Assembly (NCBI GenBank): GCA_004211235.1
Contig: SEEY01000024.1
Span: 1-15,092, forward strand
Direction: 5' to 3'
DNA from: Rubrivivax sp.
Lineage (GTDB): Bacteria; Pseudomonadota; Gammaproteobacteria; Burkholderiales; Burkholderiaceae
Length of the DNA: 15,092 nucleotides
The notes below the pieces were generated by a model. It had not been told where the DNA came from, ran no database searches, and worked only from the letters and a program-made list of their open reading frames with translations. Shown piece by piece: positions 1 through 7,063 of this stretch (position 1 is its first letter; every line of letters starts with the position of its first letter). Made by a program: the position numbers and the translations under genes.

Positions 1-1280
1 TTCACGTGCAGCACCGGGGCCTCGATCATCTTGACGACGTCGGAGCAGTACCAGGTCGAGCGCAGGTCGCGCGGGTCGCTGGTGGTGAAGCCGATCTGGT
101 TGTTGATGACGATGTGGACCGTGCCGCCGGTGTGATAGCCGCGGGTCTGCGCCATCGCCAGCGTTTCCTGCACGACGCCCTGGCCACCGAAGGCCGCGTC
201 ACCGTGCACCAGCACCGGCAGCACCTGGGCGCCAACCTTGTCGCCGCGGCGATCCTGGCGGGCGCGCACGCTGCCTTCCACGACCGGGTTGACGATTTCC
301 AGGTGAGACGGATTGAAAGCCAGGCTCAGGTGCACCGGGCCGCCAGGGGTGGAGACGTCGGAGCTGAAGCCCTGGTGGTACTTCACGTCGCCGGCGGGCA
401 GGTCTTCGGCGGCCTTGTGCTCGAACTCGGCGAACAGGTCGCCCGGCATCTTGCCCAGCGTGTTGACGAGCACGTTCAGGCGGCCGCGGTGAGCCATGCC
501 GATGACGATCTCCTGCACGCCACGTTCACCGGCGCGCTGGATCAGCTCGTCCATCGCGGCGATGAAGCTTTCGCCGCCTTCCAGCGAGAAGCGCTTCTGG
601 CCGACGTACTTGGTGTGGAGGTAGCGCTCCAGGCCTTCGGCGGCGGTCAGGCGGTCGAGGATGTGCTTTTTCTCTTCCGCGGTGAAGCTGGGCTTGGCGC
701 GGGACTTCTCCAGGCGCTCCTGCCACCAGCGCTTTTCGCCGGGGTCGGAGCCGTGCATGAACTCGGAGCCGATGCTGCCGCAGTAGGTCTCGCGCAGGGC
801 CTGCACGATCTGGCGCAGCGTCATCGTCTCGCCACCGAAGTAGCTGTTCACGGCGCTGAACGAGATGTCCATGTCGGACTCGGTCAGGTCGTAGAACGCC
901 GGGTCGAGTTCGGGAATCTTGGGGCGCTCGGCGCGCTTCAGCGGGTCCAGTTCGGCCCAGCGGTTGCCCAGGAAGCGGTAGGCCGCGATCAGCGACTGCA
1001 CGTGCACCTGCTTGCGGGCGACGGCGAGGTCGGCGCTGGAAGCCTTGTTGGCGAAGGCGTTGGCCTTGGCGCGCTGGGCGAAGGACTCGATGACCGGCGC
1101 ATGGGCCACGTCTCGGGACTCGCTGCCGTCCACTGCGGGAACGTGCTGCAGCGCGTCGAAGTACGCGCGCCAGTTGTCGGGCACGGAGCCCGGGTTGTCG
1201 AGGTAGGCCTCGTACATCTCCTCCACGTAAGGCGCATTGCCGCCGAACAGGTAGGAGTTGCCCTGGTATTGCTGCATCAT
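1..1280 (-). CDS. sucA: 2-oxoglutarate dehydrogenase E1 component (SucA), N-terminal part, gene cut by window edge
   Basis: The E1 subunit of the cytoplasmic 2-oxoglutarate dehydrogenase complex decarboxylates 2-oxoglutarate with thiamine diphosphate and transfers succinyl to the E2 lipoyl group (TCA cycle). Reading the minus strand from 1280 gives 426 complete codons with no stop. They begin MMQQYQGNSYLFGGNAPYVE, the E1 N-terminal domain that docks to E2. Further on come MAHRGRLNVL (residues 262-271), a FNPSHLEIVNPVVEG stretch, VLVHGDAAFGGQG (His359) and INNQIGFTTSDP, all hallmark SucA segments. The family is about 950 residues long, so a little under half is visible; the rest lies left of position 1. 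Two ATGs are in tandem (1280 and 1277). A GAGGTGA Shine-Dalgarno about 8 nt upstream favours the first. sucB and lpd would be expected beyond the window. Identity is secure; only the exact start is open. Confidence 0.97.
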   Translation of the reverse strand, partial: MMQQYQGNSYLFGGNAPYVEEMYEAYLDNPGSVPDNWRAYFDALQHVPAVDGSESRDVAHAPVIESFAQRAKANAFANKASSADLAVARKQVHVQSLIAAYRFLGNRWAELDPLKRAERPKIPELDPAFYDLTESDMDISFSAVNSYFGGETMTLRQIVQALRETYCGSIGSEFMHGSDPGEKRWWQERLEKSRAKPSFTAEEKKHILDRLTAAEGLERYLHTKYVGQKRFSLEGGESFIAAMDELIQRAGERGVQEIVIGMAHRGRLNVLVNTLGKMPGDLFAEFEHKAAEDLPAGDVKYHQGFSSDVSTPGGPVHLSLAFNPSHLEIVNPVVEGSVRARQDRRGDKVGAQVLPVLVHGDAAFGGQGVVQETLAMAQTRGYHTGGTVHIVINNQIGFTTSDPRDLRSTWYCSDVVKMIEAPVLHV

Positions 1281-1660
1281 CTTTCGCTCACCTCATGCCC
1301 CGGTTTCCAGGGAGTTGGCTGGTTGAAGAACCTTCCGCGACACGGCTCGACCGATTGGCGGATTGCGACCCACCTCCGCTGCTGCCACTGGCAACCGCGA
1401 AAGGGACGGGAAGGACCGGGAACCGATCCGCTGCTCGAAGAACCTGCGACGTGCCGCGTGGCGCGTGGCGGGCTCTCTGAGTAACAGACCGGTTCCATCT
1501 CAGGGGCCGAACTCTAGCACCTCGGGTTTGCCCGGGCAGCCGGCGCGGGCGCGACAAACCGCACAGAACGCGCCGCGAGAAAGTTGACTGCCTCGTAAAC
1601 TCCGCGCCGCGACAGCCCCGCGATTGAATGGCTGCGCCACGGGATACAAGGATTCCCCCA
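1281..1660. other. Divergent intergenic and leader region between sucA and the dioxygenase gene
   Basis: About 380 nt without a convincing gene separate the divergent starts of sucA and the 2-oxoglutarate-dependent dioxygenase. Reading frames here are short and look like high-GC noise. On the minus strand an extended -10-like TGCTAGAGT (hexamer 1511-1516) has only a poor -35 partner. If used, it would give sucA a leader of about 225 nt. On the plus strand TTGACT (1584-1589) has no -10 at a proper distance. The weak hexamer TAAACT (1596-1601) and an AAGGA Shine-Dalgarno at 1648-1652 precede the dioxygenase start. I found no riboswitch fold or intrinsic terminator. The region probably holds both promoters, but I cannot place them firmly. 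Confidence 0.5.
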
Positions 1661-2503
1661 ATGCAAGTCCAGGTCGTCGACTACCGCGCGCCCGACGCCG
1701 CCGAGAAGTTCACCCGTTCCCTGCATGAAACCGGCTTCGGCGTGCTGACCAACCACCCGATCCGCCAGGCCCTGGTCGAAAAGATCTACGCCGACTGGCT
1801 GGCCTTCTTCAACAGCGAGGCCAAGCACGGGTTCGCGTTCTCCAAGGAGACGCAGGACGGCTACTTCTCGACCGCCATTTCCGAAACGGCGAAGGGTTCC
1901 ACGCAGAAGGACATCAAGGAGTACTTCCATGTCTACCCCTGGGGCCGCATCCCGGAGTCGCTGAAGGCAGACGCGCTCACCTACTACCGTGAGGCCAATG
2001 CGCTGGCGGAGGAACTGCTTGGCTGGGTCGAGCGCTACACGCCGCCCGAGATCGCCGGCCGCTACCGGGAGCCGCTGTCCAACATGATCCAGGGCAGCAC
2101 GAAGACCTTGTTGCGCGTGCTGCGCTACCCGCCACTGACCGGCCAGGAGCCGGCCGGATCGATACGCGCCGCGGCGCATGGCGACATCAACCTGCTGACC
2201 ATCCTGCCCGCTGCCAACGAGCCGGGCCTGCAGGTGCTGGGCACCGACGGCGCCTGGCATGACGTGCCCTGCGATTTCGGCACGCTGACCATCAACATCG
2301 GCGACATGCTGCAGGAGGCGTCCGAGGGCTACTACCCGTCGACCCAGCACCGCGTGGTCAACCCGACCGGTGAGGGCGCGAAGAAGAGCCGCGTGTCGCT
2401 GCCGCTGTTCCTGCATCCGCGCGACGACGTGGTGCTGAGCGACCGCTACACCGCGGAGAGCTATCTCAACGAGCGCCTGCGCGAGCTGGGCGTGAAGACC
2501 TGA
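1661..2503 (+). CDS. 2-oxoglutarate/Fe(II)-dependent dioxygenase, isopenicillin N synthase-like family
   Basis: The product (280 residues from the chosen start) has the double-stranded beta-helix signature of non-haem iron oxygenases. Numbered from ATG 1661, the iron triad is His173-x-Asp175 (in AAHGDINLLT) and His230 (in STQHRVVNP). Arg244-x-Ser246 (in RVSLPLF) is the usual binder of the 2-oxoglutarate carboxylate. The N-terminal half resembles the DIOX_N region of IPNS-like proteins. Such enzymes couple oxidative decarboxylation of 2-oxoglutarate, or direct oxidation as in IPNS, to hydroxylation or ring chemistry. The substrate cannot be read from sequence. I prefer ATG 1661 over the in-frame ATG 1628 because AAGGA lies 8 nt before it and the protein then begins MQVQVVDYR. 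The stop codon overlaps the next ORF. The gene is divergent from sucA, which consumes 2-oxoglutarate; a link is only speculation. Confidence 0.88.
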   Translation: MQVQVVDYRAPDAAEKFTRSLHETGFGVLTNHPIRQALVEKIYADWLAFFNSEAKHGFAFSKETQDGYFSTAISETAKGSTQKDIKEYFHVYPWGRIPESLKADALTYYREANALAEELLGWVERYTPPEIAGRYREPLSNMIQGSTKTLLRVLRYPPLTGQEPAGSIRAAAHGDINLLTILPAANEPGLQVLGTDGAWHDVPCDFGTLTINIGDMLQEASEGYYPSTQHRVVNPTGEGAKKSRVSLPLFLHPRDDVVLSDRYTAESYLNERLRELGVKT

Positions 2504-2787
2504 CCCAACGGGTCATCCAGATCCACGCCGACGCGCCGCCCAAGCCGGCGCTCGGTGCCCCGTGCAATGGCTGCGGCGTCTGCTGCCTGGCCGAGCCCTG
2601 TCCGCTGGGCGTCATCCTCAGCCGCCGCCTCAAGGGCGCCTGCGTCGCCCTGGAATGGGACGGCGCACGCTATGTGTGCGGCGCGCTGACGGCGCAACCC
2701 ACCGGCGTGCGCGGCTGGCTGGTGAAGCGCTGGATCTCGTCGGGCAGCGGCTGCGACTGCTCCCTGGAAGTCGCGGGCAAGCCCTAG
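2500..2787 (+). CDS. Small cysteine-cluster protein (CxxCxxCC type), probable CTG start
   Basis: The frame reads, with CTG as initiator, MTQRVIQIHADAPPKPALGA and then a cysteine-rich body, 95 residues in all. It has nine cysteines at 22, 25, 28, 29, 34, 48, 60, 85 and 87. The first five form PCNGCGVCC followed by AEPC, the CxxCxxCC pattern of YkgJ-like putative zinc- or iron-binding proteins. No signal peptide or membrane segment is visible, so it should be cytoplasmic. There is no in-frame ATG, GTG or TTG between at least 2401 and the cysteine cluster. CTG at 2500 overlaps the dioxygenase TGA (shared CTGA), the geometry of a coupled ATGA start, so CTG initiation by translational coupling is the best reading. 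A sequence error or a -1 frameshift fusion to the dioxygenase are alternatives. Function is unknown; metal binding is inferred from the cysteines. Confidence 0.72.
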   Translation: MTQRVIQIHADAPPKPALGAPCNGCGVCCLAEPCPLGVILSRRLKGACVALEWDGARYVCGALTAQPTGVRGWLVKRWISSGSGCDCSLEVAGKP

Positions 2788-2847
2788 CGGGACGGACCTT
2801 CACTGCCGCTACATTTTTTGGCTTCTGCCATCCCACGAGGAAGCCGC

Positions 2848-4419
2848 ATGAAATCGCTGTTCCGTCTCCTGCCCCTGCTCGCCGCCCTCACCTTCGGCAA
2901 CGTCGCCCACACCGCCCCGCTGCGCTGGGCCGCCCAGAACGACATCCTGACGCTGGACCCCCACGCTCAGGACCACAACACCTCCAATGCCATCGGCGCC
3001 CACATCTACGAGGGCCTGACACGCTTGAGCAAGGAGTACCGGCCGGAGCCGTCGCTGGCGACCAAGTGGACCTACGTATCCCAGACCCAGGTGCGCTTCG
3101 ACCTGCGCCGTGGCGTCAAGTTCCACGACGGTTCGCCGTTCACTGCCGACGATGTCGTCTTCAGCTTCGGCCGCATCACGCAGCCGCAGGGGACCAAGCA
3201 GACCTATGTGTCGGGCATCAAGGAGGTGAAGAAGATCGACGACCACACCGTCGACCTGCTGCTGGAAGCACCCACGCCGATGCTGCTGCAGAACATCATC
3301 AGCTTCCCCATCATGAGCAAGGCCTGGGCAACGAAGAACAACACGACGAACACGCAGGACTACAAGGCCAAGGACGAGAACTTCGCCTCGCGCAATGCCA
3401 ATGGCACCGGGCCCTACAAGCTGGTCAGCTGGCAGCCGGACCAGGCCGTGAAGATGGTGGCCAACGCGGACTGGTGGGACAAGAACCCGGGCAACGTGAC
3501 CGAGCTGACCTACCTGCCCATCAAGAGCCCGCCGACGCGCGTGGCGGCGCTGCTGTCGGGCGACGTCGACATCGTCACCGACCTGCCGCCGCAGGACTTC
3601 TTCAAGCTGAAGGAGGAAGGCAAGGTCAAGCTGCTGGAGGGTGCGGAGATCCGCACGGTCTTCTTCGTCATGGATGAGGGCAGCGACGAACTGCGCGACT
3701 CGAACGTCAAGGGCAAGAACCCGTTCAAGGACAAGCGCGTTCGCGAGGCGCTGAACCTGGCGCTGGACCGCGAGGCCATCAAGCGCAGCATCATGCGCGG
3801 CCTGTCGGTGCCCGCGGCGCTGATGGTGCCGCCGGGGGTCAACGGCTACGAGGCGGCGCTGGACAAGCCCGTCAAGCCGGACATCGACAAGGCCAAGAAG
3901 CTGCTGGCCGACGCCGGCTATCCGCAAGGCTTCGAGGTGCCGCTGCACTGCCCCAACAACCGCTACGTCAACGACGAGCAGGTCTGCCAGGCGGCTGCGT
4001 CCATGTGGGCCAAGATCGGCGTCAAGGTGCGCCTCATCGCCCAGCCCTTCGCCACGCACAGCCAGACCTTCCAGCGCATGGAGTCGCCCCTGTACATGCT
4101 GGGCTGGGGCGTCTCCACCTACGACTCGCTCTACGCGCTCCAGGCCTGGGGCCACACGCGCACCAATGGCGCCGACGGCAACTTCAACTTCGGCAAGGTC
4201 AGCGACGCGCCGCTCGACGCGCTGATCCAGAAGATCAAGTTCGAGCCCGATGTGGCCAAGCGCAATGGCCTCATCAAGGAGGCGCTGCTGCGGGTCCGCG
4301 ACGAATACCTCTTCGTGCCCATCCACCACCAGATCCGCCCCTGGGCGATGAAGAAGGGCGTGGACACGACGCACCGCTCCAACGACTACTTCGAGGCGCG
4401 CTACACGACGGTCAAGTAG
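2848..4419 (+). CDS. Periplasmic substrate-binding protein of a peptide-type ABC transporter (SBP family 5)
   Basis: This 523-residue protein would bind oligopeptides, dipeptides, glutathione or a similar solute in the periplasm and deliver it to an ABC importer. An N-terminal signal peptide is clear: a KSLFR start, a hydrophobic core LLPLLAALTF and probable cleavage near AHTA/PLRW (residue 23). The mature part starts with LTLDPHAQDHNTSNAIGAHI and carries the family signature at about residues 83-107 (RFDLRRGVKFHDGSPFTADD). The length fits DppA/GsiB-like proteins. ATG 2848 is preferred over ATG 2818, 30 nt upstream, because GAGGAAG lies just before it and it places the signal peptide at the N-terminus. 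No permease or ATPase gene flanks it: upstream is the cysteine-cluster gene and 24 nt downstream a helicase gene. It is therefore an orphan binding protein that probably uses components encoded elsewhere. The substrate cannot be told from the sequence. Confidence 0.92.
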   Translation: MKSLFRLLPLLAALTFGNVAHTAPLRWAAQNDILTLDPHAQDHNTSNAIGAHIYEGLTRLSKEYRPEPSLATKWTYVSQTQVRFDLRRGVKFHDGSPFTADDVVFSFGRITQPQGTKQTYVSGIKEVKKIDDHTVDLLLEAPTPMLLQNIISFPIMSKAWATKNNTTNTQDYKAKDENFASRNANGTGPYKLVSWQPDQAVKMVANADWWDKNPGNVTELTYLPIKSPPTRVAALLSGDVDIVTDLPPQDFFKLKEEGKVKLLEGAEIRTVFFVMDEGSDELRDSNVKGKNPFKDKRVREALNLALDREAIKRSIMRGLSVPAALMVPPGVNGYEAALDKPVKPDIDKAKKLLADAGYPQGFEVPLHCPNNRYVNDEQVCQAAASMWAKIGVKVRLIAQPFATHSQTFQRMESPLYMLGWGVSTYDSLYALQAWGHTRTNGADGNFNFGKVSDAPLDALIQKIKFEPDVAKRNGLIKEALLRVRDEYLFVPIHHQIRPWAMKKGVDTTHRSNDYFEARYTTVK

Positions 4420-4443
4420 AGCGGCCTGCCGCGCTGCGTTCCA

Positions 4444-6399
4444 ATGGGCGCCATGAGCGACGCGCCCTTCCAGCCCAGCCACATCACGCCCAGCGCCGAG
4501 CAGCTCGCGATCCAGTTGCTCAGGACGCGCCTGCTGCTTGTCGAGGCCAATGCCGGCGCGGCGAAGACCACCACGCTGGCGCTGCGCATCGCCCAGGCGC
4601 TGCAGCGCGGCGCGCCGCCGCAGACCGTCCTGGCCCTGACCTGCACGGCACCGGCCGTCGCGGCGCTGCAGGAGCGCCTGGCCCACATCGGCCTGCCGAG
4701 CGTGGTCGTGCAACAGTTGCGCATCCAGACCTTCGAGGCCTTCAGCCTGGCGGTGCTGGCAGAACTTGAAGGCGCGGCGACCCGCCTCGTCGCCTCGCCC
4801 GAACAGGTCCGGCCCTACGTGCTGCGCGCCATCGAGCGCGCGCAGTCGCTGCCCGAAGAGCGGCACCCCGAGGACCTGATGGCCGAGGCCCGGCCGAACG
4901 ATCTCGTCGAGGGCCTGCTGCGAAGCTTCGACCGGCTCAAGGGCAGCATGGTGCTGGAGCACCTGGACCCCGAGGAGCGCATGACGCCCGAGCTGGCCGA
5001 CGAGCTGGGCTTCGGCTACCTGACGATGCGCAGCTGGGCCTGCTATGAGTTCATCCGCAAGGGCGGCCATCCCGACCACCCCGAGTTCCGCTTCGCTGGC
5101 GACGGCAGCTACGACCTTGCCCGTGCGCTGCTCAGCGGCGAGGTGGATGCGGGCAATGAGGTGCTGCAGCAAGGCTTGATGCTGATCTGCGTCGACGAGA
5201 TGCACGACGTCAACCGCGCCGCCTTCACCGTGCTGAAGGCCGTGCTGGCGGCCCATCCGCGTGCGGCCTTCGTCGGGGTCGGCGACCGGGACCAGGTCAT
5301 CCACTCGCAGACAGGCGCCGACGCCGGCTTCATGCACGAGAAGTTCCGCGCCGAGATCGGCCCGGCCGAGGTGCTGCCCCTCACCTGCAGCCGCCGCTTC
5401 GGCCCGCAGCTGGCGCGCTTGGCCGGCGCACTGGCCGGCAAGCCCTATGCGGCCGACGAGGCCATCGAGACGATCCTGCACGTGGAACGCTGCGAAACGC
5501 CGGAGCTCACCGCCGCCTTCATCGCCGCGCAGGCCCAGGCCCACCAGCAACAGACCACGCTGACCGGCCTGCGCGTGCTGCTGCGCCATGCCGCGCAGTC
5601 CGTGCCGATCGAGCATGCCCTGCTGCGGCTGGGCGTGCCCTACGGCGCCATCGGCTTCGCGCCCTATCTGGAGCGCCCGGAGACGCTGCTGGTGCGTGGC
5701 CTGTACGCGCAGGCCTGCGCCGACTACGCCGGCTTCGACACGCCGCAGCAGCGCGCCCGGCTGCTGGACGCGCTGCTGCTGTTCTCCGGCGCCCGCATCG
5801 ACAGCATCGAACTGCGCCATCTCGACAGCGCCGAGGCGCAGCGCGTCGCCGTGGCTGAGGCCTCGCGCGAGCTGTCGTCGACGCAGTCCTTCATCGACGC
5901 CCATGTGCTGCGCAGCGCCCATCCGGCCGCCCGGCAGCAGCTGGAAGCGGCCATGGCCGTGCTGCGCACACGCGACCTCGACGCCTTCGAGGCCTCGTTC
6001 ATGAAGGCACTGGACCCGCTCAAGCTGGCCGCGCGTGTCTTCGTGCGCCAGGAGGATGCCGCGCAGGTGGCGGACAACGTCGCGCAGCTGCACCGCGTCG
6101 CCCTTGCCGAAGACGCGGGCGTGGACGGCGCCTTCCGCATGTTCACGTCCATGGATCAGGCGCGGCGGCGGCTGCGCGCGAGCGGCCGCGTGGTGTTGTC
6201 GAGCATCGAAGCTGCCAAGGGGCTGGAGTTCGACCATGTCATCGTGCCCCACCTCTCCAGAGGCGAGTTCGGCGACGGCTCGACCGAAAACCGCAACCTG
6301 CTCTATGTGGCGGTGACACGCGCACGCCGCCGACTGACGCTGACCTTCAATCCCAGCCGGCCGTCGCGCTTCCTGCAGGACGCGGGCCTGGTCGACTGA
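4444..6399 (+). CDS. UvrD/Rep-like superfamily 1 helicase with atypical motifs
   Basis: The 651-residue protein shows the ordered motifs of UvrD-family SF1A helicases, which move 3'-5' on DNA using ATP. Numbered from ATG 4444: Q-motif-like ITPSAEQ (Gln20), P-loop ANAGAAKTT (35-43, Lys41), motif Ia LALTCTAPAVAAL (63-75), motif Ic TFEAF (96-100), Walker B VDEMHD (250-255), motif III VGVGDRDQ (277-284), motif IV region TCSRRFG (314-320), motif V LSSIEAAKGLEFD (585-597) and motif VI LLYVAVTRAR (619-628). Differences from the usual UvrD pattern are Ala40 for the P-loop glycine before Lys, His254 for Gln in DExQD, and Glu for His in both motif Ic and motif V. Large inserted subdomains of UvrD/Rep are reduced. 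Neither ATG 4444 nor ATG 4453 has a good Shine-Dalgarno, so the start is uncertain by three residues. It lies between the binding protein and a membrane-protein gene. Its role, repair or otherwise, is unknown. Confidence 0.85.
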   Translation: MGAMSDAPFQPSHITPSAEQLAIQLLRTRLLLVEANAGAAKTTTLALRIAQALQRGAPPQTVLALTCTAPAVAALQERLAHIGLPSVVVQQLRIQTFEAFSLAVLAELEGAATRLVASPEQVRPYVLRAIERAQSLPEERHPEDLMAEARPNDLVEGLLRSFDRLKGSMVLEHLDPEERMTPELADELGFGYLTMRSWACYEFIRKGGHPDHPEFRFAGDGSYDLARALLSGEVDAGNEVLQQGLMLICVDEMHDVNRAAFTVLKAVLAAHPRAAFVGVGDRDQVIHSQTGADAGFMHEKFRAEIGPAEVLPLTCSRRFGPQLARLAGALAGKPYAADEAIETILHVERCETPELTAAFIAAQAQAHQQQTTLTGLRVLLRHAAQSVPIEHALLRLGVPYGAIGFAPYLERPETLLVRGLYAQACADYAGFDTPQQRARLLDALLLFSGARIDSIELRHLDSAEAQRVAVAEASRELSSTQSFIDAHVLRSAHPAARQQLEAAMAVLRTRDLDAFEASFMKALDPLKLAARVFVRQEDAAQVADNVAQLHRVALAEDAGVDGAFRMFTSMDQARRRLRASGRVVLSSIEAAKGLEFDHVIVPHLSRGEFGDGSTENRNLLYVAVTRARRRLTLTFNPSRPSRFLQDAGLVD

Positions 6400-6412
6400 G
6401 GAGGCGAAGCCG

Positions 6413-7060
6413 ATGACTCCTCCCGCCCTCAACTTCTCGACGCTGCAATCCGCCGTCGAGATCACGGCCACCCTCGCGTTCGCGTTGTCCGGCCTGCTGG
6501 CCGGTGCGCGCAAGCAGCTGGACGTTGTCGGCCTGTGCATCGTGGCCGGGCTGTCGGCCTTTGGCGGCGGCACGTTGCGAGACGTGCTGCTGGACCGCCG
6601 GCCCTTCTTCTGGGTCGAGCATGCCGACTGGCTCTGGGCGCTGATGGGCCTGTCGTTCGCGGCGATGCTGTTCATGCGCAAGCGTCATCTCGCGCTGACC
6701 GAGAAGGCCATCCAGTGGCCCGACGCGCTCGGCCTGGGGCTGTTCACCGCGAACGGCGCGCTGCTCGCGCTGGACGCCGGCCAGCCGGCCATCGTGGCGG
6801 TGCTGATGGGCGTCATCACGGCCACCTTCGGCGGCGTGCTGCGGGACATCGTCTGCAACGAGATCCCGGCCGCCTTCCATGACCACCGGCCCTATGCGCT
6901 GTGCAGCTTCGTCGGCGCCTGGGTGCTGGTGGGCGCCGTGCGGCTGGACGCGCCGCAGTGGGTGGCAATCAGCGCTGCGGCAGCGACGGCCGTGCTGCTG
7001 CGCGCGCTGGCGCTGTGGACGGGCTGGACGCTGCCGGTCTGGCGCATCCACAGGCGCTGA
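6413..7060 (+). CDS. YicG/UPF0126-type membrane protein (glycine transporter/TRIC-like channel family)
   Basis: This 215-residue integral inner-membrane protein is built from two homologous halves. Each has three hydrophobic segments and a conserved glycine-rich turn: AFGGGTLRD at residues 49-57 and TFGGVLRDI at 138-146. Each turn is followed by an aromatic/proline loop (RRPFFW and EIPAAF). This duplicated pattern defines the PF03458 family, annotated as glycine transporter or trimeric intracellular cation channel-like; a seventh hydrophobic segment closes the C-terminus. Length matches the family. A strong GAGGAGG Shine-Dalgarno sits just before ATG 6413, 13 nt after the helicase stop, so the two are probably co-transcribed. 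The stop is 3 nt from the end of the convergent nitronate monooxygenase gene, and I see no T-tracted hairpin between them. Family assignment is firm; the transported solute in this organism is not established. Confidence 0.9.
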   Translation: MTPPALNFSTLQSAVEITATLAFALSGLLAGARKQLDVVGLCIVAGLSAFGGGTLRDVLLDRRPFFWVEHADWLWALMGLSFAAMLFMRKRHLALTEKAIQWPDALGLGLFTANGALLALDAGQPAIVAVLMGVITATFGGVLRDIVCNEIPAAFHDHRPYALCSFVGAWVLVGAVRLDAPQWVAISAAAATAVLLRALALWTGWTLPVWRIHRR

Positions 7061-7063
7061 GCG

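Noticed and set aside
6..1484. A 492-codon open frame on the plus strand
   Set aside because: It is antisense to sucA, with no recognisable domain and the same high-GC shadow composition. sucA itself is unmistakable.
1584..1601. TTGACT as a -35 box with TAAACT as -10 for the dioxygenase gene
   Set aside because: The two hexamers are only 6 nt apart, far too close for one promoter, and no -10 is found 16-18 nt downstream of TTGACT.
2562..3677. A 371-codon plus-strand frame overlapping the cysteine-cluster and binding-protein genes
   Set aside because: It is in the wrong frame for two genes with clear motifs and gives Arg/His/Pro/Gln-rich sequence typical of an out-of-frame reading.
2809..6681. 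A 1290-codon open frame on the minus strand
   Set aside because: It lies antisense to the binding protein, helicase and most of the YicG-type gene, all of which show clear family motifs. Its translation is Arg/Gly/Leu/Val/His/Gln-rich low-complexity sequence, as expected for the complement of high-GC codons. Long stop-free antisense frames are common at this GC content.
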